DNA from: Streptomyces sp. GESEQ-35
Lineage (GTDB): Bacteria; Actinomycetota; Actinomycetes; Streptomycetales; Streptomycetaceae
Direction of reading: 5' to 3'
Assembly: GCF_017948485.1 (NCBI RefSeq)
Contig: NZ_JAFFSX010000020.1
Span: 62,001-126,000 of the forward strand
DNA length: 64,000 bases
The notes under the pieces are model-generated. The model did not search any database. It saw nothing but the letters and a program-made list of their open reading frames with translations, and had not been told where the DNA came from. Shown here in pieces: positions 17,090-24,948 of this stretch; positions within the stretch are counted from its first letter, which is position 1, and the number at the start of each line of letters is the position of its first letter. A program made the position numbers and the translations under genes.

Positions 17090-17177
17090 CAGGACACACG
17101 TCCAAGCCACGTTCCCCGGGTATTCCATGCGTTCCGAGAGGGACACCCGGCCGAAACACGGCGCCCCTATCTTGATG

Positions 17178-17193
17178 TGAACCGATCGGTTCA
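17178..17193 (+). promoter_or_regulatory. TetR-type palindrome upstream of the TauD gene (site 1)
   Basis: TGAACCGATCGGTTCA is a perfect 16-bp palindrome, 17 bp before the dioxygenase start codon. It matches the sites at 18925-18944 and 18745-18760. Confidence 0.8.
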
Positions 17194-17210
17194 ACATCGA
17201 GGAGTCAAGG

Positions 17211-18062
17211 ATGGACGTCAGCTCCGCAAGCTTCGTTCCACGCCGGGTATCCAGTGCCGAAGAGGCCCGTGAAGTGCTCGCTGCCGAAGGCGCGGTCATC
17301 GTGACCGGCCTCGCCGACGAGCGGTCCGCCGTCGCGTACGGCCGTGAGGTCATGGGCGACAAGGCGATCCGCATCGGTACGCAGTTCGAGGCCACCAAGG
17401 CGCACGGTGAGCGCGAGGCGGAACAGGTGGCCGCGCAGCCTGCCGACTCCCGTGGCCGCAAGCGCAGTTTCGCTCCGACCGAGGAGCGCATGGTCGCCCA
17501 CAACGACGGCTTCGCGTTCGGCGACTACGCCCCCGACCACCTGTTCCTGTGGTGCGAGCGGCCGGCGGCCGTGGGCGGTGACTCCTTCCTCGTGGACACC
17601 TCCCGGCTGCTCGACCTCCTCGCCGCCGACCCGGAGTGGGCCGCCGTGGCGGAGTTCTGCCGCACCACCGACATCGACCACTCCGAGCCCAACTACCCGC
17701 AGGACACCTACGCACCGATCGCCCGAACCGTGTCCTCCGGACGTTTCCAGGGCCGCTACCACCCCTATCTCGCGCCGGTCGAGGGCCCTTCGGAGGACGA
17801 GCACATGGCCTTCGTACGCAAGTGGGAGGAGGCCGTGCTCGCGGCCCGGGACACCGGGCCGATGTTCCGGGTCGAGGCCGGCGAGATGATCTGCCTCGAC
17901 AACTACCGTGTCCTGCACGGCCGGGACGGGCACAGCGATCCCGGGCGCCGCGTCTGCTCGATCTGGGGCTGGTCCAAGGACGCGGTCGCGATCCCGGACG
18001 GTCCGCTCGACATCGTCGTACCGAAGATACCCAAAACGCCGAAACTGCCTCTGAGCGCGTAA
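17211..18062 (+). CDS. TauD/TfdA-family Fe(II)/2-oxoglutarate dioxygenase
   Basis: 283 residues. The iron triad appears as VAHNDGFAFGD (HxD, about residue 98) and NYRVLHGRDGHSD (distal His, about 240), followed by RRVCSIWGWSK, where an Arg would bind 2-oxoglutarate. GGDSFLVDTSRLLDLL is the standard TauD core. The enzyme would hydroxylate a small substrate using O2 and 2-oxoglutarate. The operator at 17178 is shared with the divergent TetR gene and the importer operon, which points to oxidation of whatever that importer brings in. Taurine is not specially indicated. Confidence 0.85.
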   Translation: MDVSSASFVPRRVSSAEEAREVLAAEGAVIVTGLADERSAVAYGREVMGDKAIRIGTQFEATKAHGEREAEQVAAQPADSRGRKRSFAPTEERMVAHNDGFAFGDYAPDHLFLWCERPAAVGGDSFLVDTSRLLDLLAADPEWAAVAEFCRTTDIDHSEPNYPQDTYAPIARTVSSGRFQGRYHPYLAPVEGPSEDEHMAFVRKWEEAVLAARDTGPMFRVEAGEMICLDNYRVLHGRDGHSDPGRRVCSIWGWSKDAVAIPDGPLDIVVPKIPKTPKLPLSA

Positions 18063-18106
18063 CCGTCCGTCGAACGAGGAGTGGCCGAGGGCCGCGCCCG
18101 TCGGCG

Positions 18107-18715
18107 TCAGCCGGGCGAACGGCTGCTCGCCGCAGCCCCGGCTCTGGCGGCGAAGGCGGCGGCCGCCGCCGCGTTCACGCGCAGGGTCGCCGCGCGGTCC
18201 CCGGCAGTGAGCAGGTCCAGCTGGAGTCCGCGCCAGAGCGAGACCAGCTCGCGCGCCAGGTCGTCAGCCTGATCCGCCGGTACCCCCTCGGCACGCAGCG
18301 CGGTCGCGACGCGGCCGCGCCAGTTGGTGGCGACGGCGTCGAGGAAGGCGTCGAAGCGTCCGCGCTGATAGCCGGCGAGGCCCAGTACTTCGAAGAAGAC
18401 GCGGTGGAAGGGGAGGTTCTCGTCCGCGGAGAGCAGCTCCCAGGCCGCCTCCAGACGGGTGCGCAGTGGCTGGTCGCGGTCGTCGAGCAGTTCGAAGATC
18501 CGTTCCAGGAGCGGGAAGCGGCCGCCCGCGTCGGTGAGAACCGCCGCGATCAGCTCCTCCTTCGACCCGAAGTAGTACAGCAGCATGCGGTTGTTGCTGC
18601 CGACGGCCTTGCCGATGCCGCGCAGCGACAGACCGGCGACACCGTGCGCCAGGATGTGGTCGGCGCTCAGGCGCAGCAGCCGCGTGCGCTCGGTCTCCTC
18701 CGGGGGCTGGGACAT
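18107..18715 (-). CDS. TetR/AcrR-family regulator of the dioxygenase/importer regulon
   Basis: 202 residues. The N-terminal HTH is ILAHGVAGLSLRGIGKAVGS followed by NNRMLLYYFGSKEELI. The C-terminal domain is helical and Ala-rich (VNAAAAAAFAARAGAA). ATG 18715 is used; the longer frame upstream is not protein-like. The gene is convergent with the TauD gene and divergent from the ABC operon. Three palindromes of one consensus flank its gene neighbourhood, including one 30 bp upstream of its own start, so it very probably represses itself, the TauD gene and the ABC operon until an inducer binds. Confidence 0.9.
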   Translation of the reverse strand: MSQPPEETERTRLLRLSADHILAHGVAGLSLRGIGKAVGSNNRMLLYYFGSKEELIAAVLTDAGGRFPLLERIFELLDDRDQPLRTRLEAAWELLSADENLPFHRVFFEVLGLAGYQRGRFDAFLDAVATNWRGRVATALRAEGVPADQADDLARELVSLWRGLQLDLLTAGDRAATLRVNAAAAAAFAARAGAAASSRSPG

Positions 18716-18744
18716 GGTTCGCACTTTATCCGGGCGCGATCCAA

Positions 18745-18760
18745 TGAATCGAATGATCGG
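18745..18760 (-). promoter_or_regulatory. Degenerate TetR-type site before the regulator gene (site 3)
   Basis: TGAATCGAATGATCGG keeps most positions of TGAACCGAATGGTTCA. It lies 30 bp upstream of the TetR start, which fits weaker autoregulation. Confidence 0.55.
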
Positions 18761-18924
18761 CAACCGGTGACCTGCCCAGGTGGAGTACGCCCGGGCAGCT
18801 CGCCCCAGTTGCCCGCCGGACGGCCGGCGTCCCTCACCCGGAGGGCCCGAATCGCCCGGACGAAGGGGCGTAACGGCCCGGCCCAGCTCCCGCAATGCCG
18901 GTGAAACGGTGCGGCCCTACCGTC

Positions 18925-18944
18925 CATGAACCGAATGGTTCATG
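18925..18944 (+). promoter_or_regulatory. TetR-type palindrome upstream of the ABC operon (site 2)
   Basis: CATGAACC-GAAT-GGTTCATG has perfect 8-bp arms and ends 16 bp before the ATP-binding protein start codon. It contains the same TGAACC/GGTTCA half sites as the TauD operator. Confidence 0.8.
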
Positions 18945-18960
18945 AGCGAGGAGGGCCTGC

Positions 18961-19779
18961 ATGGCCACCACGGGAATCAGTGAGTCCCCTCCCGAAGCAA
19001 CGCCCCGGACCCCTCCCGCGGCGCTTGAACTGCGCGGAGTGACCAAGGAGTTCAGGCTCCGTCGATCACGTACCGTCACCGCGCTCGAGTCCGTGGACCT
19101 CACCGTCGGCAACGGCGAGTTCGTCGCACTCCTGGGACCGTCGGGCTGCGGCAAGTCCACGGTGCTGCGCATCTTCGCGGGCCTCGACACCCCCACACAC
19201 GGCGAGGTGCTCGTCAACGATGGTGCCCCCGCCGACCTGGTGCGCGGCCACCGTCTGGGCATCGCCTTCCAGGAGCACGCGCTGCTGCCCTGGGCGACCG
19301 CCTACGACAATGTCGCGCTGCCCTTCCGGGTGGCGGGCCGCCCGGTGGACGCCGACCGGGTCAACATGTTGCTGAGCCTCGTCGGGCTCGACGGGTTCAC
19401 CGACGCCCGGCCGCGGCAGCTCTCCGGCGGGATGCGTCAGCGCGTCGCCATCGCGCGGGCACTGGTGCTCCAGCCCGAAGTCCTGCTGCTCGACGAGCCG
19501 TTCGGGGCGCTGGACGCGGTGACCCGGCGCCGTATGAACTTCGAACTCGCCCGCATCTGGGCCGACCAGCAGATAACCACGCTGCTGGTCACGCACGACG
19601 TCGATGAGGCCGTGCTGCTAGCCGACCGGGTCGTCGTCCTCACCGGCCGGCCCGGCACCGTACGCCATATCGAGGACATCACGCTGCCGCGGCCCCGCGA
19701 CAAGGCGCTGACCCGGGACCCGGAGTTCCATGACATCGTCGACCGGCTGACCGCGCTCCTCGACGAGGGGGCCGAGTGA
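18961..19779 (+). CDS. ABC importer ATP-binding protein (SsuB/TauB/ThiZ type)
   Basis: 272 residues with all nucleotide-binding motifs: Walker A GPSGCGKST, Q-loop FQEHALLPWATAYDN, signature LSGGMRQRVAIARAL, Walker B LLLDEPFGALD, H-loop VTHDVDEA. The WATAYDNVALP stretch after the Q-loop is characteristic of the nitrate/sulfonate/pyrimidine-precursor importer group. It energises the two permeases encoded directly downstream. Its stop overlaps the GTG of the next gene. It is the first gene of a five-gene operon (ATPase, two permeases, binding protein, deaminase). Confidence 0.92.
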   Translation: MATTGISESPPEATPRTPPAALELRGVTKEFRLRRSRTVTALESVDLTVGNGEFVALLGPSGCGKSTVLRIFAGLDTPTHGEVLVNDGAPADLVRGHRLGIAFQEHALLPWATAYDNVALPFRVAGRPVDADRVNMLLSLVGLDGFTDARPRQLSGGMRQRVAIARALVLQPEVLLLDEPFGALDAVTRRRMNFELARIWADQQITTLLVTHDVDEAVLLADRVVVLTGRPGTVRHIEDITLPRPRDKALTRDPEFHDIVDRLTALLDEGAE

Positions 19780-20522
19780 ACCGCGCCCGCAGCACTGTGC
19801 TCACCGTCGCCGGAACACTGCTGCTGCTCGCGGCCATGGAGGGCGTCGGGCGGCTCGGCGTCCTCGGTGAGAGCTGGCCCCCGCTGACGCAGGTCGTCGC
19901 AGCACTGGACGATCCGATCACCCGTGACCTGTTGGGCCGCGCACTCTCCGCGACCGCGACCGCCGCGGGCACCGGCTTCGTCGCGGGCACGCTCATCGCC
20001 CTGGTCGTCGCGATCGTCGGCGCCCTGCTGCCGCCGTTGCAGCCGGGGCTCGACCGGCTGGCCGCCGTCGTGCACGCCGTGCCGCTCATCGCGCTCGGCC
20101 CGCTGCTGATCACCACGGTCGGCCGGGACGGCACCCCCGCGGTCATCGCCGCGCTCGCCGCCGGTTTCGCGGTGTTGGTGGCCGCCACCTCCGGGCTCGG
20201 CGCGGCCGGTGCCGCCCACCGCGACGTGTTCCGCGCGCTGGGCGCCCCACGGCGAGTGACGCTCCGGCGTCTTCAACTCCCCGCCGCCGTCCCCCTGTTG
20301 GTCGACGGGCTCGCGCTCGCCGCACCGGCCGCGGTGCTCGGCGCGGTCGTCGGCGAATGGTTCGGCGCTCCGCGCGGTCTGGGCGTCCTGCTGGTCAGCT
20401 CGATGCAGAACTTCCAGACCGATCTGATGTGGGCCGCGGCCCTGTCCGCCGCCGCCATCTCCCTCACCGCGTACGCCGCCCTGGCCGGCCTGCGCGTGGC
20501 GGCCGCCCGGAGGTTCGCATGA
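19776..20522 (+). CDS. ABC importer permease 1
   Basis: 248 residues with about six hydrophobic segments and a cytoplasmic EAA-type loop (DVFRALGAPRRVTLRRLQLP) in the binding-protein-dependent transport domain. The start is GTG 19776, overlapping the previous stop (GTGA). The next gene overlaps it by ATGA. Tight coupling to a second, different permease implies a heterodimeric channel. Confidence 0.88.
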   Translation: MNRARSTVLTVAGTLLLLAAMEGVGRLGVLGESWPPLTQVVAALDDPITRDLLGRALSATATAAGTGFVAGTLIALVVAIVGALLPPLQPGLDRLAAVVHAVPLIALGPLLITTVGRDGTPAVIAALAAGFAVLVAATSGLGAAGAAHRDVFRALGAPRRVTLRRLQLPAAVPLLVDGLALAAPAAVLGAVVGEWFGAPRGLGVLLVSSMQNFQTDLMWAAALSAAAISLTAYAALAGLRVAAARRFA

Positions 20523-21391
20523 GCAGCAGCGAAGGCGCGGTCGTCGAGGGCGCAACTGCGGGGCAGCACCCGGTCGTAGAAGGCGACAGGACGGCGCTCC
20601 GCGCCGACGCCGAAGACGGCGGCAAACAGCCCTGGCGCATCGTCCTTCGCACCCTGACCCGCCTGCTGTCCCGCTACTGGACCGTGCTCGCCCTCGTCGC
20701 CGCCTGGGCGCTATGGGTCCGCACCCAGCAGCTGAACCAGATCGTCGCGCCCACACCGGCCGCGGTCTTCGGTGACGTCCTCGGCCACCCGGGCGCCTAC
20801 CTCCCCGACCTCGGCTGGACGCTTCTCAACGCGGCCGTGGGCCTCACTCTCGGCCTGGTCCTCGGGGTGACGGGCGCGCTGCTGGTGTGGGCCTCTCCCC
20901 TGCTGTCGGGGCTGATGACACCCATGGCCCTGATCATGCGCTCGGTCCCCGTCGTCGCGATGATCCCGGTGATCGCCAGGGTCGTCGGATTCGGCATCAC
21001 CGCGGTGCTGACCGTCACCACCGTGGTCTCCTTCTTCCCCGTCTTCGTGATGGCCGGCTCGGGGCTGCGCGCCGCGCCCGCCGCCACCCGCGACGTCTTC
21101 ACCGTCCTCGCCGCCACCCGCCTCACCCGGCTGCGGCTGCTCCTGCTGCCGCACGCCGTCCCGGCGGTCCTGGTCGGCCTCCGGCTCACCGCGTCCACCG
21201 CGGTTCTGTCCGCGATGCTCGCCGAGTACCTGCTCGGTACGCACGGCCTCGGCCTGCTCTTCGCCCAGTCCGTCACCTTCATGGACCCGGCCCGCGCCTG
21301 GGGCACCGCCCTGGTCGCCACCGTCGTCTCCGTTCTGTGCTTCGTCGGCGCCCGGGCCGCCGAACGCCTCGGCTCGGCCCGCTTCAGCTGA
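20519..21391 (+). CDS. ABC importer permease 2
   Basis: 290 residues. A hydrophilic N-terminal extension of about 45 residues precedes the first membrane helix (YWTVLALVAAWALWVRTQQ). The EAA-type loop is DVFTVLAATRLTRLRLLLLP followed by HAVPAVLVGLRL, and about six helices are seen in all. ATG 20519 overlaps the stop of permease 1. It is the partner of permease 1 in an NMT1/THI5-type uptake system. Confidence 0.88.
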   Translation: MSSSEGAVVEGATAGQHPVVEGDRTALRADAEDGGKQPWRIVLRTLTRLLSRYWTVLALVAAWALWVRTQQLNQIVAPTPAAVFGDVLGHPGAYLPDLGWTLLNAAVGLTLGLVLGVTGALLVWASPLLSGLMTPMALIMRSVPVVAMIPVIARVVGFGITAVLTVTTVVSFFPVFVMAGSGLRAAPAATRDVFTVLAATRLTRLRLLLLPHAVPAVLVGLRLTASTAVLSAMLAEYLLGTHGLGLLFAQSVTFMDPARAWGTALVATVVSVLCFVGARAAERLGSARFS

Positions 21392-21475
21392 TCAACCGTC
21401 ATCACCCGGGCCGGACCCGGACCCGCTCCCCCTGCGGAACTCGTCGAAGTTGCGGAACCTGTGAAAGGAACCACC

Positions 21476-22582
21476 GTGGCACCACGCACCGATCCCGCCC
21501 GTCTGCCCCACCTCTCCCGTCGAAATCTCCTCCGTGCGGCGGGAGCCTCAGGGCTCGCTCTCGGTGCCGGCGGGCTGCTCAGCGCCTGCGGCGGCGATTC
21601 CGACACCGCCTCCTCGTCCGGATCGGGCGACGGCAAATCCACCACCGTGAAGGTCGCCCTCGGCTGGATCAAGAACGTCGAGTTCGCGGGATTCTGGCTC
21701 GCCGACGAGAAGGGCTACTACGCCGACGAGAACCTCACCGTCGACTTCCAGGCGGGCGGCCCCAACACCCCCGACCCCACGCAGTCCGTCTCCGCGGGCT
21801 CCGCGGACCTTGGCGTGCACGCCAACATGCAGACGCTGCTCCAGTCGATCCCCAAGGGCAACGACTTCTCCCTCCTCGGCGCCGTCTTCCAGACCAGCCC
21901 CGGCGGCCTGCTCTCCCTCGCCTCCGACCCGGTGAAGGAGCCGAAGGACCTGCTGGGCGCCAAAGTCCTCGGCCAGCAGGGCACCCAGCCCCTGATCGAC
22001 GCGATCCTCACCAGTGCCGGGCTCAAGAAGTCGTACGACTTCACTCCTGTCGGGTACGACGTGAGCCCGCTCGTGCAGAAGCAGGGCAAGGCCTACACCT
22101 GCTTCCTCACCAACCAGCCGATCACCCTGGAAACCAAGTACGGGATGAAGAAGGGCAAAGACTACGACGTCGTCACCTACAGCGACCTCGGGCTGCCCTC
22201 GTACTCCTCGATCGTGTTCTGCAAGCGCACCATGCTGACCGGCAAGGCGGACGTCCTGGAGCGGTTCATGCGGGCCACCATCCGTGGCTGGCAGGACAAC
22301 GCGAAGGACCCCGAGGAGGCGGCCAACCTGGCCGTCACCAAGTACGGCGTGGACCTCGGCCTCGAACTCAAGCAGCAGGTCCGGGAGAACGAACTCCAAA
22401 TCCCCTTCACACAGAGCGCGCTGACCAAGAGCAAGGGGCTGTTGCGCATCGACGAGAGTCTGCTGGGCGGCGACATGTACGACGGGCTGAAGGCGGCCGG
22501 CGTCAAGGAACTGCCGGACGCGGCGAAGATCGTCGACCACTCCGTACTGGACGCGGTGTTCGGCAAGAAGGCCACGGTGTGA
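21476..22582 (+). CDS. NMT1/THI5-like substrate-binding lipoprotein
   Basis: 368 residues. The N-terminus carries a twin-arginine-like SRRNLLRAAG and a lipobox LLSAC, so it is probably Tat-exported and lipid-anchored. The binding domain opens LGWIKNVEFAGFWLADEKGY, the WxxNxxxAG pattern of ThiY/THI5 proteins that bind pyrimidine precursors, and has CFLTNQPITLETKYG and SSIVFCKRTMLTGK later. GTG 21476 is preferred over GTG 21461 because the GAAAGGA site lies between them. It would capture the imported ligand outside the cell. The exact ligand is unknown; a nitrogen heterocycle is the likeliest guess from family and neighbours. Confidence 0.87.
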   Translation: MAPRTDPARLPHLSRRNLLRAAGASGLALGAGGLLSACGGDSDTASSSGSGDGKSTTVKVALGWIKNVEFAGFWLADEKGYYADENLTVDFQAGGPNTPDPTQSVSAGSADLGVHANMQTLLQSIPKGNDFSLLGAVFQTSPGGLLSLASDPVKEPKDLLGAKVLGQQGTQPLIDAILTSAGLKKSYDFTPVGYDVSPLVQKQGKAYTCFLTNQPITLETKYGMKKGKDYDVVTYSDLGLPSYSSIVFCKRTMLTGKADVLERFMRATIRGWQDNAKDPEEAANLAVTKYGVDLGLELKQQVRENELQIPFTQSALTKSKGLLRIDESLLGGDMYDGLKAAGVKELPDAAKIVDHSVLDAVFGKKATV

Positions 22583-23700
22583 CGGCCGAGGCCGTCGCCG
22601 GCGGCGCGGGGGCGACGGAGCCGTTGCCGGGGTTGGCAGCCCGGCCGCCGGCGTCAGGTGTGGCCGAGGGGACGGGATCGGCGGGAATGCCGGCGGCACT
22701 CCCCCGCGATCTCCGCCGGCTACCGAAGGCGCATCTCCATCTGCACCTGGAGGGCTCCATGCGGCCCGCCACTCTCGCCGATCTCGCGCGCCGGCACGGT
22801 GTGCCCGTGCCGGACATGAACGCGTACAGCGGCTTTGGCGAGTTCGGGCTGCGCTACGACGAGGCTGTGTCGCTCGTCCGGTGCGAGGACGACCTGCGAC
22901 GGGTCGTGCGCGAGGTCGTGGAGGACGCGGCCACGGACGGAGCGGTGTGGCTGGAGCCGGCCGTCAACCCCGTGCGGTACGGGCGGGCCTTCGGCCGAAG
23001 CTCCGCCTACGTCCTCGACCTCCTGATCGACGAGGCGTGCGGCGCGGCGGCCCGGGCCGGCATCGGCTGCGGGCTCCTCGTCACCGCCCTGCGCCACCTC
23101 GACCCCCGCGAGGCCGTGGACCTGGCGCGGCTGGCGGCCACGCGCGCGGATGCCGGAGTGACCGGATTCGGGCTCGCCGCGGACGAATCGCTGCACCCGC
23201 CCGAGCCGTTCGCCGATGCGTTCGCGCTCGCCCGCGCCGCGGGGCTGATCGCGGCGCCGCACGCCGGCGAGCTCGCGGGTCCCGCCAGTGTGCGGGGCGC
23301 TCTGGACGCGCTGGGAGCCCAGCGCGTCCAGCACGGCGTACGAGCGATCGAGGACGCCGGTCTCGTGGCACGCCTTGCCGACGAGGGCATCGCTCTCGAT
23401 GTCTGCCCCACGTCCAACTTCCGTCTGGGCATCGTCGATTCCGTCGCGGCCCACCCTCTGCCGCGGCTGCTCGACGCCGGTGTCCGCTGCACGCTCGCCG
23501 CCGACGACTCACTGCTCTTCGAGTCCGGTCTGCTCGACGAGTACGAATCGGCCCGTCGGGTGCTGGGACTCTCCGACGACTCCCTGGCCGGGATGGCCCG
23601 CAGTTCCCTGGAGGCGTCGGGAGCTCCGGAGGAGACCGTGCGGGCGGGGGTCGCAGGAATGGCGGCCTGGCTGACGGGAGTGGGCGCGGCCGGCCAGTAG
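22579..23700 (+). CDS. Adenosine deaminase-family amidohydrolase
   Basis: 373 residues from GTG 22579, which overlaps the stop of the binding protein. After about 40 low-complexity residues the metal site HLHLHLEGSM appears, then HAGELAGPAS (catalytic His/Glu), DVCPTSNFRLG and AADDSLLFES, which stands where the usual SDDP motif lies. These are the landmarks of adenosine/adenine/aminofutalosine deaminases. Hydrolytic deamination of an aminopurine or related ring is expected. ATG 22687 is an alternative start that removes the low-complexity leader. It is the last gene of the importer operon. Confidence 0.87.
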   Translation: MTAEAVAGGAGATEPLPGLAARPPASGVAEGTGSAGMPAALPRDLRRLPKAHLHLHLEGSMRPATLADLARRHGVPVPDMNAYSGFGEFGLRYDEAVSLVRCEDDLRRVVREVVEDAATDGAVWLEPAVNPVRYGRAFGRSSAYVLDLLIDEACGAAARAGIGCGLLVTALRHLDPREAVDLARLAATRADAGVTGFGLAADESLHPPEPFADAFALARAAGLIAAPHAGELAGPASVRGALDALGAQRVQHGVRAIEDAGLVARLADEGIALDVCPTSNFRLGIVDSVAAHPLPRLLDAGVRCTLAADDSLLFESGLLDEYESARRVLGLSDDSLAGMARSSLEASGAPEETVRAGVAGMAAWLTGVGAAGQ

Positions 23701-24060
23701 GGACCTCCTCGATCCGGTCCCGGCTTCGCGTCGCGCTCAAGGCCTGGCGCTCCGTCCCCGTAGACACCCCGGCGACGTCGAAGGGGGACTCCGCCCCCGG
23801 CGAGCGCGGCGCCTGCAAGCTCCAACACCCGCCCATTCGGGAGGAGGGCGCAGTCGGCGCCGAACAGGTCCTTGGACGGCAGACTTACGCTGCCCGGGAT
23901 GTGCCCGCGCCGCCCCCCGGTGGCGGCGCCCTCGGTACGACCTGGCCAGAGCTCCGCGTGCTGACCACCGACGACGGCAGACGAACCACGCCTTTGTCAG
24001 CGCCGCGGCATTCAGGCTGCTGCGGCTTCGAGGAAGGGGGATATGCGACGGTTGGCTCGC
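23701..24060. other. Intergenic region without visible gene
   Basis: 360 bp between the deaminase operon and the convergent hydrolase gene. The frames read through but have no recognisable protein pattern, and no clear terminator hairpin was found. Confidence 0.3.
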
Positions 24061-24753
24061 TCAGCTGACCGACTGGGCGGCCTTCTTGATCAGATCGGCG
24101 ACGGCGGCCGGCTGCGAGACGTACACAGCGTGGCTGCCGGAGGACTCGACCGTGGTCGCGGCGGCTCGTTCGGCCATTGCCCGCTGGGCGGGCGGGGGGA
24201 TCATGCGGTCGTCGGCAGCGACCAGGTACCAGCTCGGCTTGGTGCGCCACGCGGGCGCGGAGACGGTGCCCGCGAGCGCGTCGACGCCCCACGGGAGCTG
24301 GGAGTCCGCCATGAACGCCGCCTGGCTGGCGGGCAGGTCGCCGGCGAACGACGTGGCGAAGCGCTCACGGTCCAACAACAGGAAGCCGTCGACAGGCGGC
24401 AGGATCGGCGGCACCGGTGCGTCGGGCGGCGGGTCGGCGATGAGCGTACTCACCGACTCGCCCTGGTCCGGGGCGAACGCGGTGATGTACACCACCGCCG
24501 CCACGCCGTCGTGGGTACCGGCCTCGGTGACGACGACTCCTCCGTAGGAGTGCCCGACGAGCACGGAGGGGCCGTGCTGGGCGTCGAGGACCCGGCGGGT
24601 GGCCTCGACATCGCCGGCGAGCGAGAACGTGGCGTGCTGCACGATGCTGACCCGGAAGCCGTCGGCGGTCAGCAGGTCGTAGACGCCCTGCCAGCCGGAT
24701 CCGTCGGCAAACCCGCCGTGCACGAGTACGACGTTGGTCACGGGCAGACTCAT
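24061..24753 (-). CDS. Alpha/beta hydrolase
   Basis: 230 residues. The oxyanion motif is NVVLVHGGFADGSGW, the nucleophile elbow is VLVGHSYGGVV (Ser about residue 75), and the acid/His region is LVAADDRMIPPPAQR with SGSHAVYVSQP. This short form is the salicylate-esterase/EstC-like group of hydrolases common in actinobacteria. It lies downstream of the aldehyde dehydrogenase on the same strand after a 195-bp gap. Substrate unknown. Confidence 0.87.
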   Translation of the reverse strand: MSLPVTNVVLVHGGFADGSGWQGVYDLLTADGFRVSIVQHATFSLAGDVEATRRVLDAQHGPSVLVGHSYGGVVVTEAGTHDGVAAVVYITAFAPDQGESVSTLIADPPPDAPVPPILPPVDGFLLLDRERFATSFAGDLPASQAAFMADSQLPWGVDALAGTVSAPAWRTKPSWYLVAADDRMIPPPAQRAMAERAAATTVESSGSHAVYVSQPAAVADLIKKAAQSVS

Positions 24754-24948
24754 AGGGAACCTCCTGGAGTTCGGATGTTGTTCCGGGCAGAGGGGCGACG
24801 TGGGGGCTCCACCGTCGGCGCGGCTTTGCTGGGCACGCCCGATCGATGTGGAGGCGGTCGTTGTCCTGAACGCCTTGCTCAGCGCTTGCCAACACCGCTG
24901 GTCGGTGGCAGCACGGCTCGCACGTGAGCCGTGCCACCCGGCACCTTC

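Noticed and set aside
18900..19000. A thiamine (TPP) riboswitch before the THI5-type importer operon
   Set aside because: The gap upstream of 18961 is short, contains the TetR palindrome, and shows no CUGAGA or similar conserved TPP elements.
20887..22578. 937-codon plus-strand frame beginning inside permease 2
   Set aside because: The portion before 22579 is an out-of-frame reading of the permease and binding-protein genes. Only the deaminase part is real.
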